Part shown: piece by piece, positions 44,535 to 55,739 of the stretch | How the letters are laid out: each line of letters opens with the position of its first letter | How positions within the stretch are numbered: position 1 is the stretch's first letter | Source of the DNA: Hyparrhenia diplandra | Taxonomy: Eukaryota; Streptophyta; Magnoliopsida; Poales; Poaceae | DNA: 64,000 nucleotides | NCBI GenBank assembly: GCA_015847255.1 | Contig: JADLZK010004668.1 | Coordinates: forward strand, 62,001 to 126,000 | Direction: 5' to 3' | Program-made: the position numbers and the translations under genes | The notes under the pieces: generated by a model | What the model saw: the letters and a program-made list of their open reading frames with translations, nothing else | Databases searched by the model: none | Told to the model about the DNA's origin: nothing

Positions 44535-45441
44535 TTTGGCAAGAAGCTACTCCTTTGGTGTCCTCCTTGCGTTGCTGTGTGGACCAAACCTCTGACGCCG
44601 ACGCAACTTGTGAATCTGGTGTGGTGTGTGATTTGTATGCAATGGGCAGTGATTAGGAAAAGTATAATACAGCGCCTGGCCATCTTTTTTTGTGTTATAT
44701 ATGTTATTTATATAAGTTAATTAGATCTGGGTCCAATTGTAAGTTAGCCTGTTGTGGGGGTACCCATGGCCCATCTGTCAGCTAAATCGGAGGGGCTACA
44801 TGCCTATATGATGCACGCTACTGTTGTGTGGTGGACTGGTGGTGGTTGTGGCTCCTGTAGCTGCTACCATTTGTCAACAGAAGCTGGAGGCAGACTGCTG
44901 CGCAGATATATACTTGATATAATTGATTTCGCAAATACTAGTAGGCAGAATCTGTATGCGACCTATCATGGTGTGGGCACAGTCTACCGCACTTGCAGCC
45001 ACCTTTTTTAAAGTAGTGTGCCGTGTCTTCTCGAGCAATTTTTGACTAAAGCTAGATGTCACGACGCTGACTGCAGGCGGCGCCTGCGCTCAACTTCTAA
45101 ACCATGATCAATCGATTCGTCGCCTGATGCTGCAAGTAACACACCAGAGATAAGGTTAAAAAAACACATCAGAGATATACTTTAATACTTATATCAATAG
45201 AAACTCTAGCCGCGACACATTATTACAAAAGATGGCGCAACTTGGTTGCAAAAAAAAAAAAAGGCAGAACTTAGTGCATGAAAATACATCGTTGAATCTA
45301 ATTTCATAATTTATTTATTTATTTGTAGATACAAATATTGCTCATGTTTTCTACCAAGTTGACACAATCCCATGGCGACACTTAAATAGGGACAAAGGAA
45401 TTGTCTGATATAGGAATATAAAAAAAATTATGCTGTCTTTG

Positions 45442-45622
45442 TGAAATTAATGGTCTGTTTGGTTTTTTTATACAGCTTCATTTGTGAAGTTTTTTTTTTT
45501 CTTGTAAAGGAATGGAATGGAGAGATTAATGGTCTGTTTGGTTTTTTTAATACAGCTTCATTTGTGAAATTAATGGTCTGTTTGGTTTTTTTATACAGCT
45601 TCATTTGGTTTTTTTTTATTTT
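45442..45622. repeat. Tandem repeat, three copies
   Basis: The unit attaatggtctgtttggtttttttatacagcttcatttgtgaa occurs three times (from about 45447, 45525 and 45568), the first two separated by a T-run and gtaaaggaatggaatggag. The last copy is cut. Confidence 0.7.
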
Positions 45623-45629
45623 TCTGTTT

Positions 45630-45766
45630 CAAATTGTAGATCGTTTTGGCTTTTTAAATGCATTTTTTTTTGGCTACATATATAGATATAATGTATAACG
45701 AGCATCACAAAGTAATGTATCTAGAAAATTTAAAAGTGAACTATAAATTAAAATGGAGGGAGTAGT
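45630..45766. mobile_element. Stowaway-like MITE end
   Basis: Reads aaattgtagatcgttttggcttttt ... atctagaaaatttaaaagtgaactataaattaaaatggagggagta, the interior and right end usual for a grass Stowaway MITE. The left part is replaced by the tandem repeat. Confidence 0.5.
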
Positions 45767-46154
45767 TAATGTAAAGCTGAGCTGTGTCTTGTGTAGAATT
45801 TTGATCGATGTTGCTGGCACCGGCCACAAGCGTGCCCATCCCGTTAAGCACAAGGACCTCTTCTCTGAATAAATATATATGCAAAAAAAGAAGAAGGGAA
45901 ATGGGAGAAATGAAATTCACGAGAGCAACCGAGCAAGACGCGTAAAGGAAAGCCAACCACGAGGAAACCGAGGAGACTCCGCGACTGACCCCGTGCTTGC
46001 GGCGGCGCTGCGCTGGTGCCATGATCGGCGGCGGCCGGGCGGCGGACAGCCAGCCGGCGTCCTGCTCGTCCTCGTCTTCGTCGTCGCCGTCAGCAGGCCC
46101 GTCGACGGGTCACCCCGCGTCCACCGCAGCAAGAGGCGGCCCGACATCCTCAAC

Positions 46155-49100
46155 ATGCTCATGGTAACTAACGCTTTGTCTCTGTTAGCTATCCCTTTTT
46201 GCGTCCCCGCCGCCGGCGCCGGCGAGCCCGGCTGGCTGGCTGGCGGCTCCAGCCGTTGTGAGGGCGAGGACCTTGTGACGGGCCTGTTGTTACTGTTGCT
46301 AATTTAGGAAAGTAGCTTTTTTTTGAAAACGATTTGGGATAGTACTACTGACTAGCTTTCAAAAATCGTGGTTGGGTAAATTATCAGCGGGCTCTGGTGC
46401 GTCCAGTAAACGATGCAACTTTGGATTGATCGCTCCAAGCGTAGGACGGGGATCAATAGTAGCCTGCTGTCCTGCAATCGATGAGGTCAGTTGGAAAGGG
46501 TCAGATAGTTGATTGATACAGGATGCAAGTGGGATTTCTTTGCCCAGGTGTGCAAGTATTCACTGCTAGAGTATTACAATCATATACATGACTTCCTGCA
46601 TATGATGTAATCTATACTAGCAGTGAACGCTAAGCAGCTGTACTTAGGCTGTCGCGCCCCAATAGGGGAGAGAGCTTGGTTTGGAAAAGATTTGGTGTGG
46701 ATTATTCAGTCCTAGGAACGTTAAATTTATGTTTTTTATTATTTCCAATTCTGTACTTTCTGCTGCCCACCAGCAGTTCTGAAGTTGAAACTGGAATATA
46801 GCCCTTTCGGTGCTATACATAGGTAGCACCTCACTGAGTATTATAATGGTAAGGGCCTGTGTGGATTTCATTTAGGTATGATAGGACGATTGGGTTATGA
46901 TGAATGTCACGAAATGTTAGTTAGGGTTATGATGAATGACTAAATATGTAGAGATTAGGGCGTCTGTGTTGTGATCTCCTTGTCAAATATTGCCTACATA
47001 TGGAACTAGGTAACTGTCCACATGGCCATCTGGATTTAACCATGTCTACCATTTCTCCACTGTCCTTTTTCTCCAGGGTATTGATTATTGAACGAAACTT
47101 GTACTCCAGTTGTGTGCTTTCTCTGGGCATATTCCTTTGGTCATATCATGAACCTTTAATAGGGTGGATTGCAGTAAAAATACTTTCTATTCTGAAACTT
47201 GCAGCTCCCATTTTCCATTTTGCCCAACTATTACCAGACCTACCTTGGATGATATCTTTGATGATTTGCCTTTCCTGCCTACGGCATCTAGCTCCTTTTC
47301 CAAAGCTAGTGATGCAGCAAGCTAAGATGACCTTGTTAGTGGCTGAACGACTGCTGGGAGGTCAGAGTAGGGGGGACTGGTTGGATAGGACTGGTAGGTG
47401 GAGGTTTGCTGCTGGTAGATGGTGATGAGGATATAATGATGAAGATTGTAATTTTGCAGTATGAGAGAAGTGAAGACTTGTATTGGGTGGTGGGGCTTGT
47501 GGGGCTATAATGGTGAAAAAAACAGCATTTTTTCACTTTACAGTGAGGATGGTAGAATAGTGGCAGAGGGAGCCTGTGGCGGTGATAGGTGATATGTAAT
47601 GGCTAGCTAGAGGAACAATTCCAAAGGGGTGAGGCGACTTTGGGCTCTTAACTGCCAATTAAGTGGGGTTTAGGGATAATTCTCTGCACACCTTCACTTG
47701 TAATGCTCCTTATAATGAGCTAGCCTCCAACAAATTGTGCTAACAAACTGGAAACAGAAAAATAATCCTCCAACTGAATAGCTAAACCAAATGACTGAGG
47801 AAGGAAATGCATAACCGGCTTGGTTCTTGCCACACTTTGTGTTTGTTTTCTTGCTTCTTCTTGCTTACCTAATCCCCACAAAAGTGTCCACAACATAAAT
47901 GGCGCAACCATTAGCATTTCAATGTGAATTAGAATAGCCAGAAAGTCTTTTACATTGTAAATTTCATTGTATCGTAAATAATAAACTTGTGATAATTTTG
48001 ATTGAATATCCTTTTCTATTTGTTCTTTCAATGCTTTATAAAGTGCTAGTGCTTTTTAAATAGATCTATTGTTGTAACTTGTTATTCTTCCATTTCTGTA
48101 TGTACTGTAAAGAGTGCAGCTTGTCTCAGTTCATCATCTTCTGATACTGGAAAAGGACAGAGCAAGTTGTCAAGCAACAAAGTAACACACGGATTTCACT
48201 TAGTGGAAGGAAGATCTGGCCATGATATGGAAGACTACCATGTAGCAGAGTATAGATATGAAAATGATCACGAACTTGGTCTTTTTGCCATTTATGATGG
48301 ACATTTGGGAGATAGCGTGGCCAATTATTTGAAAGCTAATCTTTTTGACAACATACTGAAAGAGGTAAGCCTTTTTTTTTTAATAATTGCTGTGTAAAAC
48401 ATGTGATGTACTCCATCTATAATTTTTTTCGATAAATGAAGCTTCATTTTAATGAATCCCAATTTATGTTATTTCCTCTACAAAGATACTCATCCAATTC
48501 CCTTTTTATGGTGTTTGCAGCCTCTATTTTGGTCAGACCCTCAAGAAGCAATTAAAAATGCATACAGCTCTACAAACAAATATATTCTGGAAAATACTAA
48601 GCAACTAGGACCAGGGGGTTCAACAGCAGTCACTGCTATTGTAGTTGATGGTACAGATTTGTGGATTGCAAATATAGGCGATTCAAGAGCTGTTGTATGT
48701 GAAAGAGGTATTGCCAGTCAGCTTACTGTTGATCACGAACCCCATACCACTAATGAACGGAAGAGGATCGAAAAACAAGGTGGTTTTGTCTCTACGTTCC
48801 CCGGTAAGAATCTAGTTGCCTAACTCCCTTGTCATTGTTTTATCCAATCGCCATGTAAACCGCCTCAATACATCTTTTAGTTGCTGATAGGTGATGTTCC
48901 TCGTGTAAATGGCCAACTTGCGGTTGCAAGGGCATTTGGTGATCAGAGCCTCAAGGCTCACTTGAGCTCAGAACCTGATGTTAAGCATATAAAGATAAAC
49001 TCAAGCATAGAATTTGTCATACTTGCCAGTGATGGATTATGGAAGGTATGTGTTTTCCTTGCGTATTTCACTTAACATTGTCAACTTCCCTATATAGTCC

Positions 49101-49331
49101 AAGACTTTGATATCCGATCAGAATCATTTTCTCCTAATTATCTCTTTTCTCCTTGTTTATATTCACTCAATTACTGTGTTCTCGGTGAAGGTAATGAAGA
49201 ACCAAGAAGCTGTTGATCTGGTGAAGTCAACCAAGGACCCGCAAACAGCAGCAAAGCGGTTGACGTCTGAGGCCCTGGGAAGGATGAGCAAGGACGATAT
49301 CTCATGCATCGTCATCCGTTTTCGATGCTGA
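46155..49331 (+). CDS. Protein phosphatase 2C, five exons, intact
   Basis: A Mg/Mn-dependent Ser/Thr phosphatase of the small plant PP2C group. Exons: 46155-46163, 48113-48364, 48521-48803, 48891-49045, 49191-49331, giving 279 residues with all phases consistent. Metal-binding and catalytic motifs are present: GHDMEDYH, AIYDGHLGD, GGSTAVTAI, IANIGDSRAVV, VNGQLAVARAFGD, FVILASDGLWK and KDDISCIVIRF. The start is the weakest point. ATG 46155 (or 46161) is in frame with the domain and gives the family's usual length. The same frame stays open upstream to an ATG at 45879 and would add a basic, partly hydrophobic extension (GVLLVLVFVVAV). A different ATG at 46021 is out of frame. No frame shifts, unlike neighbouring genes. 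Confidence 0.9.
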
Positions 49332-49994
<663 letters not shown>

Positions 49995-49995
49995 C

Positions 49996-52255
49996 TATTA
50001 GGCTGTAGCCAGCTACAGAATATAATATTTTGTAGCCGGACCCAAACTCGCGAGCCCGACCATCACGAGCGCATCGCCGCACCATCCCACCAACCTGGCT
50101 GCTCCATTCACCCACAATAACCCACATGCAGTGATTCAATGCTCCACGACACTACCCATCGTCCTAATTTCTCTCTCTCCACTAATTTCGTATTCCCTCC
50201 CGAGGAACATCAGGCGAGTGGCTCCAGGAGCCACGGCGTGGATCTGCATCAGGCGGCAATGGAGGCACGTTTTCACCGTCCAGCGGCAGCACCGCCGCAC
50301 TCTGCCGGACGCGCGGCCTGTCCCGCGCGGATGGCTCCTGGAGACGACGGCCTGTCGTAGCAGCGACGACCTCCTCCGAACGGAGGCGGTCGCTGCTCTT
50401 GCCTAACCGCGCGCGGCGTCGACGCTCCAAGTGCCGATGGCGATCCCGACGGCGGCACGGCACAGCGCGGTCCCTTCGACGATAGGCGGCGTGCGTCTTC
50501 CCCTCGTCCGGCGGCCGTGCGGCTCGTCCCTTGCAGATGGCCCTCGCGGCGATGGCATCGAGCTGAGCGCACGCCCTCCACGGTCGCGTTCGTTCATCAG
50601 GAGCCGGCGGCTCAACACCTGTCGCATCTCGTGCTGTGACAGTATCTCGAGGTGAGCCCTGCACAAACACCGGACGCTGAAGCAGATTTTCAGGGATTGA
50701 CTACTTTTTTTATCTGATGAAAGCGGATGCGTGATTGAGGTAAGTATTTTCCAGCAGTTGCCATCCGACGCTGCCTGCTCGTGTCGTCGCTGGACATCCC
50801 CATCAGGCTAGTGGAGCGGAGATAGGCTATTAAAGTGACCAATTTGCTACTGAACGGAGTATGCCTGCTCTTATCGCATCTATATTTCTGAATGTCAATT
50901 TCATCAGAGGGTCTATTACTTTGGTAGATTTATTAGAATTTTGGTAGCGTCAATTTCATCAGTGTGTCATGGATTTTATCTAAGCAACAAAAGGTTGGGA
51001 CTGAACACCATCTATTAGTTGTTCTGTTTCTATCAGAGGGGAATTCAGACTTATCTGGTCCTGTTGAAAGTAGACGGTAGTGTAGTATATTTGCAGACCA
51101 TGGTTTTCTTCCTGCATCTCATAGTAGAAAATTCTTATCTAATTTTTTTTTTTTCTATGTGCATAGTTATCATGTGCTTAAAATAGTAGATTGGATCTTT
51201 GCGATTTTTTTTGCCGCATCTGCTAATCCCCTATTCTGTTGGTAATTGTAATCTGAGCTTAATTTTTTTTCTATTGCTTACCCTTCAGGATACTGTCATT
51301 CTCTCGGAGGATGGAGCTAAGGCGAGCGAGGTACTGATGGCGTTGGACAAATTTTTTTGCTTGTTCGGCATGCACGACATCGACTTTGTTGCAGTTTCAA
51401 TTGGAACATGCAAGTGAAGCTAATACTATTTTCAATGTTGTACATTCCTCCCATATTGTTGTAATCGAGCCAATTTGGTGATGTGAAATTGTCTCAATTG
51501 TCATATCTTCTCAACATCATTATCATTTTGAGCCAATATAACTATATAATTACGATTATCCCTCCATTAGTTATAGTAACTAATTATTCAAAATTGATTG
51601 ACGCTAAATTGTGGTAACTTCTTATCTTAATTATCGTCATTGCATATTTGAAGTGTCGTAACTATTTTATGGTAAATTGGTTGTGTCATTACAATAATTT
51701 TTACTCAAAATAACAATAATCATCTTGAGCCAATTGAAATATAGTAATTATGGTAACTACTTGATGTCAATTTACGATAATTCCTTGAATTGTCATAACT
51801 ATTTTACAGTAAATTGGTCGCGACATTACAATAACTAGTTACTCAATATTACGATGATCATCTTGAGCCAATCGAAACATTATAAATTTATAATATGGTT
51901 ACTTGACGTTAAATTACTATAATTTCTTATCCCAATTACCAACTTTTTTATATATATTCACTTCTTTGTTCTCGTAACACATTCACCGTTAGATTCAAGA
52001 AAAACAAACACATTTACTATATTGGATGCATGTGCATGTGGTCAACCAGATTGGACGAGACATTTTCATAATGATTGTACTCATTAATTACTTTCCAAAT
52101 TTACCATGGCTGTGTTGCAGCTCGGCTCGCATGCAGCACTGACTATAATTACGCGGAGCCAGACCAAGGAGGCAGCGCACCGGCCATGACGGACCTGGTT
52201 CGGCCTGTGGGCTCGGCTACAGAATATCTGATTCTATAGCTGGCTACAGACTATA
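49996..52255. mobile_element. TIR element inserted in a TA microsatellite (Micron-like)
   Basis: Left end tattaggctgtagccagctacagaatataatattttgtagccgg (49997-50039) and right end (reverse complement of 52212-52255: tatagtctgtagccagctatagaatcagatattctgtagccgag) form an imperfect inverted repeat of about 44 bp. TA microsatellites lie directly outside both ends. The interior has a GC-rich part (50180-50640) with frames on both strands but no recognised protein, a short open frame 51199-51417, and diverged repeats at 51490-51930. No transposase found, so non-autonomous. Rice Micron elements are also found only between TA repeats. Confidence 0.7.
51490..51930. repeat. Diverged tandem repeats inside the TIR element
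   Basis: Three units starting with tgagccaat (about 51531, 51727 and 51864) share blocks such as ggtaact, taactattttatggtaaattggt / taactattttacagtaaattggt and attacaataa. Unit length varies from about 135 to 195 bp. Confidence 0.6.

Positions 52256-52266
<11 letters not shown>

Positions 52267-52320
<54 letters not shown>
52267..52320. repeat. (TA)n microsatellite, right of the TIR element
   Basis: About 53 bp of TA repeats after a short CT run; pairs with the longer repeat at 49834-49990. Confidence 0.95.
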
Positions 52321-52322
<2 letters not shown>

Positions 52323-52915
52323 AAAAAAAAACTTTACCAGAAATAGCATTCTCCATCGCGTTTTCAGGTAGCAACAGAAAGCTGTATAGGATTGAAGGTT
52401 TCCCTCTCCTTTTTGGGACAAAAAGTTGAATATGTTTTTATAGCATGCAGCCACCGTCCATCATCAACGTACATAATCTCTGTCGGATGGACCGGAGGGA
52501 GTAATTTTTAGGCAAAATTATTAATGGAAAACCAATGACTTGTGCTTTCATCTGCATGCGGCGGAGAACACTACAGGAATCCCGTGCTTCAATTAATTCC
52601 GGATCAAATTAATACGTATGTACGTACTCTACATGCCCTGTCGTCAACGATACAAGCTATAGCTTAGATACGTATGTACGTACTCTAGATGCCCTGTCGT
52701 CAACGATACAAGCTATAGCTTAGACGTGCTCTCTTGGGTGGAGCATTCTAGGCAAGTCGGCCTCTTTCGTCATGTGATATTTCTATATATGGCGTGCCAA
52801 ACTTGTTCCTGATCACCATCGTCTACTACCATATGCACTCGCGGGCAATAGTAATGGGCACCTTACTCACGGAGGATTTTCTCAGCAACTGCTGCCATTG
52901 TCCTTCTACTTGCTA
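52321..52915. other. Intergenic region with a tandem duplication
   Basis: No gene recognised. Contains a fragment ggaccggagggagtaa near 52490 (a MITE end) and the 56-bp duplication at 52612-52723. The Helitron begins at its right side. Confidence 0.4.
52612..52723. repeat. 56-bp tandem duplication
   Basis: Two copies of tacgtatgtacgtactcta(c/g)atgccctgtcgtcaacgatacaagctatagctta that differ at one base in the shown unit. Each copy carries the palindromes tacgta and gtacgtac. Confidence 0.9.
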
Positions 52916-52948
52916 CTAGTGATTTGCGCGCGCCCATGCGCGCCGCAT
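52916..52948 (-). other. Helitron 3' terminal hairpin and CTAG
   Basis: Plus strand CTAGTGATTTGCGCGCGCCCATGCGCGCCGC. The 6-8 bp GC stem around CCAT lies ten bases from the CTAG terminus and the neighbouring base 52915 gives the expected T on the element strand. Confidence 0.75.
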
Positions 52949-53184
52949 ATCCAAGCAAATTTTGCTTAGTCTATTGGAAAATTTAAACCGAGATGGAGTC
53001 ATAATCTAGCATGAAGTTTGTTTGCTGCAGGAGACAATACCATCATGAACATAGAGGAGTTTGTTTGTTGCTTAATTCCTGTCTAATAGAAAACAGCCAC
53101 TTCAGTTTTTTTTTAGAATAGTAGCGGCACATGAGCACTCAGATAGCAAACACTGCAAGCAGCTATAGATTAGCATACACAAGA

Positions 53185-53250
53185 CAGAGAAAATAATATA
53201 GAGAAGGAAACCGATGGTTAAAGAAAATAATAGAGAAGGAAACCGATGGT
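53185..53250. repeat. Short tandem duplication
   Basis: agaaaataata(ta)gagaaggaaaccgatggtt occurs twice in a row, the copies differing by two bases (TA). Confidence 0.8.
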
Positions 53251-55739
53251 TGTTCTTTCATAGTGTACTTAGGCCAGATCCCTAAGCTGGCACCGGGCTG
53301 CCTAAGAGGCTATATATATTACATAGAAGACTGCTAACTTCAGTGTCTAGGGCGCAAAGTAAGGAACAATAAGCAAAAAGAACTAAAATGTGCATGATCG
53401 CAAGCACATGTGAAGAGAAATATCAGCGGGCATACAAATCTAAGCGTGCATGATCGCCCTCAACGCTGCATCTTTGTAGCGAAGATGAAGAACCCGATAA
53501 CCTAAGCACTGTCAACATCATTCATGGAGTCTCTTGCGAACAGAAGAGAAGAAGAAAGCTTTCCCTTGTTTGTTTTGATCCTGCCATGGTGCATGAGAAC
53601 ATTTTACGTGAAATGTAGAAATATAAGAGCACAAAAGTATGTAATATTAATCTTGTTACCCTTTGTTTTTCTTACGTGGCGGTGTATTGTTATCATAGAG
53701 GCTTGGGGGTGGGGTGCTGTAACAACATATGGAAGGGAAAAGCAGAGATAAATGATGTGTAGTTCAAAAATGGGACTATATGAGAAGCCTACACTCACGT
53801 TGGTGAGGCACACTGCTTTGGTTTCTAGCGGATGAGTGAGACATTCTCCGATTCTTGATAGCCTCTGCGAGAGGGTGAAATTTGGAGCTGGAGCAAACAC
53901 TTTGGAATCACCACCAACCGGGGGCGGGACCCGTCAAGAGCAATGACGAATTGTTGTACCTAATGTTTGACCAAAAAGATATGTTGTGTCAGATACTCCA
54001 AGATTGAACTCTAGCCAACATTAATCGACCAATACAGTTTTAAAACTTTGTATCCAACTATTTACACTTCAGAACACTTATTTAGCATAAGTGGCGGGCT
54101 GCTTTGCCTTTCGAGTATGTACCCTCTAATGGCGGGCATTCGGGCGTATCACGCCTCGAGAAAATGTCGAGTTCGGCTAGGAACCCAATGCCGAGAAAGC
54201 AAAATGAAAAATAGAGCACATGAAAAGGTGAAATACTATATGTAGAGAATGTATCTTTGTGCAACACCTTTTCAATTATTCCACAGTTTTATATAGACAC
54301 ATCGAGGCAACTAAGTAAAATTAGAAGAACACAATTTTAATTTTAGGATTTTCACTAATCTATTTTCAATAGCTACATTGTGATTCACGTCATAGAGTGA
54401 TTAATACATACTCTAACATAGGCAGAATTATTATGTTGCTTGAGGGGCAGCACAGGCAAAATTACGAAACCAAACTTAGCATCCTATTGGCATTACTATT
54501 AGCAAAGCATATTCTTGTCTAAAGGCAAGCGAAGGCAAAGCAACAAAGAAATGGCATATGGTGTATCTTGACCGTTCACGAGGAACGGGTGACCGTGGAC
54601 ACATTTGCCCATATCAGCCGGTGTACACAGCGCTTAAATTCTGACAGGAGCCACATTTGGCTCACGAATTTAAGTTCTTCATGCCTATAGCCGGCACCCG
54701 GGCCTATTAAACGCCATGGGTCCGCGAAAGCAGATCTCTAACAAGCTAGATGTCGGCAAAAGGAGGTGGAAGTCTTCCTCGGATGGTCGAGATGAGGTAC
54801 CCCACCCGGTCAAAAGATGCAGCTCAGGCAAGGAGATCTAAAACGCGAGGAACATGTTACGTGATTAGTGGCGAGATCATTTTCACCAACTAATAGGACA
54901 CGGCATGAAGATGAGTGTGTTATAACACGATTTACCTTGCTCAGGCAGCCTCGTGCGGAATAGCTTTGGTGGAGCGAGACCGCTTCTTCTTGTTGAGAGA
55001 GGCTTCAAGAGTCGTATCCTTTGGGTAGCGGGTAAAAAGTATACAATCGTGAGAGCGCATCGGCCGAAAATAAGATAGAGTTGGTTATGGTATGCTTTTT
55101 TTTTGCACATACTACGCCAATGATCTCTGTAAAGAGGAAGCATCTGGTCTTCTTTGTAATACGTCGGTTGGATCTAAGGTATTGTTGGAAGCCTATTCGG
55201 ATGATAAAACAAAGCGAGCATATTTGAAAGCTCGAGAAAAAAGGTAGCTAATGGATCCATTAATAAGGCCTTTTGAACAAGAAAGATTTAGAAACACGAG
55301 TATCACGAGGATCATCCATGGACAACCTCTTCCTAGAAGAAGACTTAGGCTGCGGGAATCTTTGTTCGACTGTTTTTATTCTGTGATAGAGCAACAAAGA
55401 GGTATGTGTGACAAACATAAACATAAGCATGGGAAAACACACGATGGGGATTTGGTTACCCTTTCTTGAGCTTCTGTAGCGTTGTGTCGTCATCATGGAG
55501 ATTGGGTGGTGGGGTCTGTAGCGTTATTCATAGGAAGTTAGATAGATTGAATCTAGGGTTGGTATGTGAAAGCTAAATCAAGGAAGATGCATACGTTCTG
55601 GAGCACCAGGTCATCAGTGGGAGAGGCAGTTTTTGTTTCCTCCACGCTCTCCACAGATGGAGATACCTGAAGTAGAGGAGTGATGGAGCCACTACCATCG
55701 GGAGTGGTTGGAGGAGTAGGAGCGGCCGGGCGGGATCGA
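53251..55739. other. Helitron 3' portion without a recognised gene
   Basis: No protein recognised in any frame. Plant Helitrons sometimes encode RPA-like proteins here, but I found no such motif. Two stretches (about 53670-53730 and 55470-55520) share a gg(t/g)ggg-type block, atagaggcttgggggtggggtgctgtaac versus atggagattgggtggtggggtctgtagcg, which may be an old internal duplication. Confidence 0.4.

Larger units (their letters stand above)
44535..45878. other. Intergenic region between FGT1 and PP2C
   Basis: Contains the 3' untranslated region of the FGT1-like gene, a MITE-like end near 44022 inside the last introns, an A-run near 45249, and tandem and MITE sequence at 45442-45766. No further gene recognised. 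A region of about 200 bases before 45990 should be the PP2C promoter. Confidence 0.4.

Noticed and set aside
46021..46163. ATG 46021 as the PP2C start (serine-rich N-terminus)
   Set aside because: That frame does not join exon 2 in phase with the phosphatase domain.
50182..50670. 162-codon minus-strand frame in the TIR element
   Set aside because: Arginine-rich translation of GC-rich DNA with competing frames on both strands; no domain seen.
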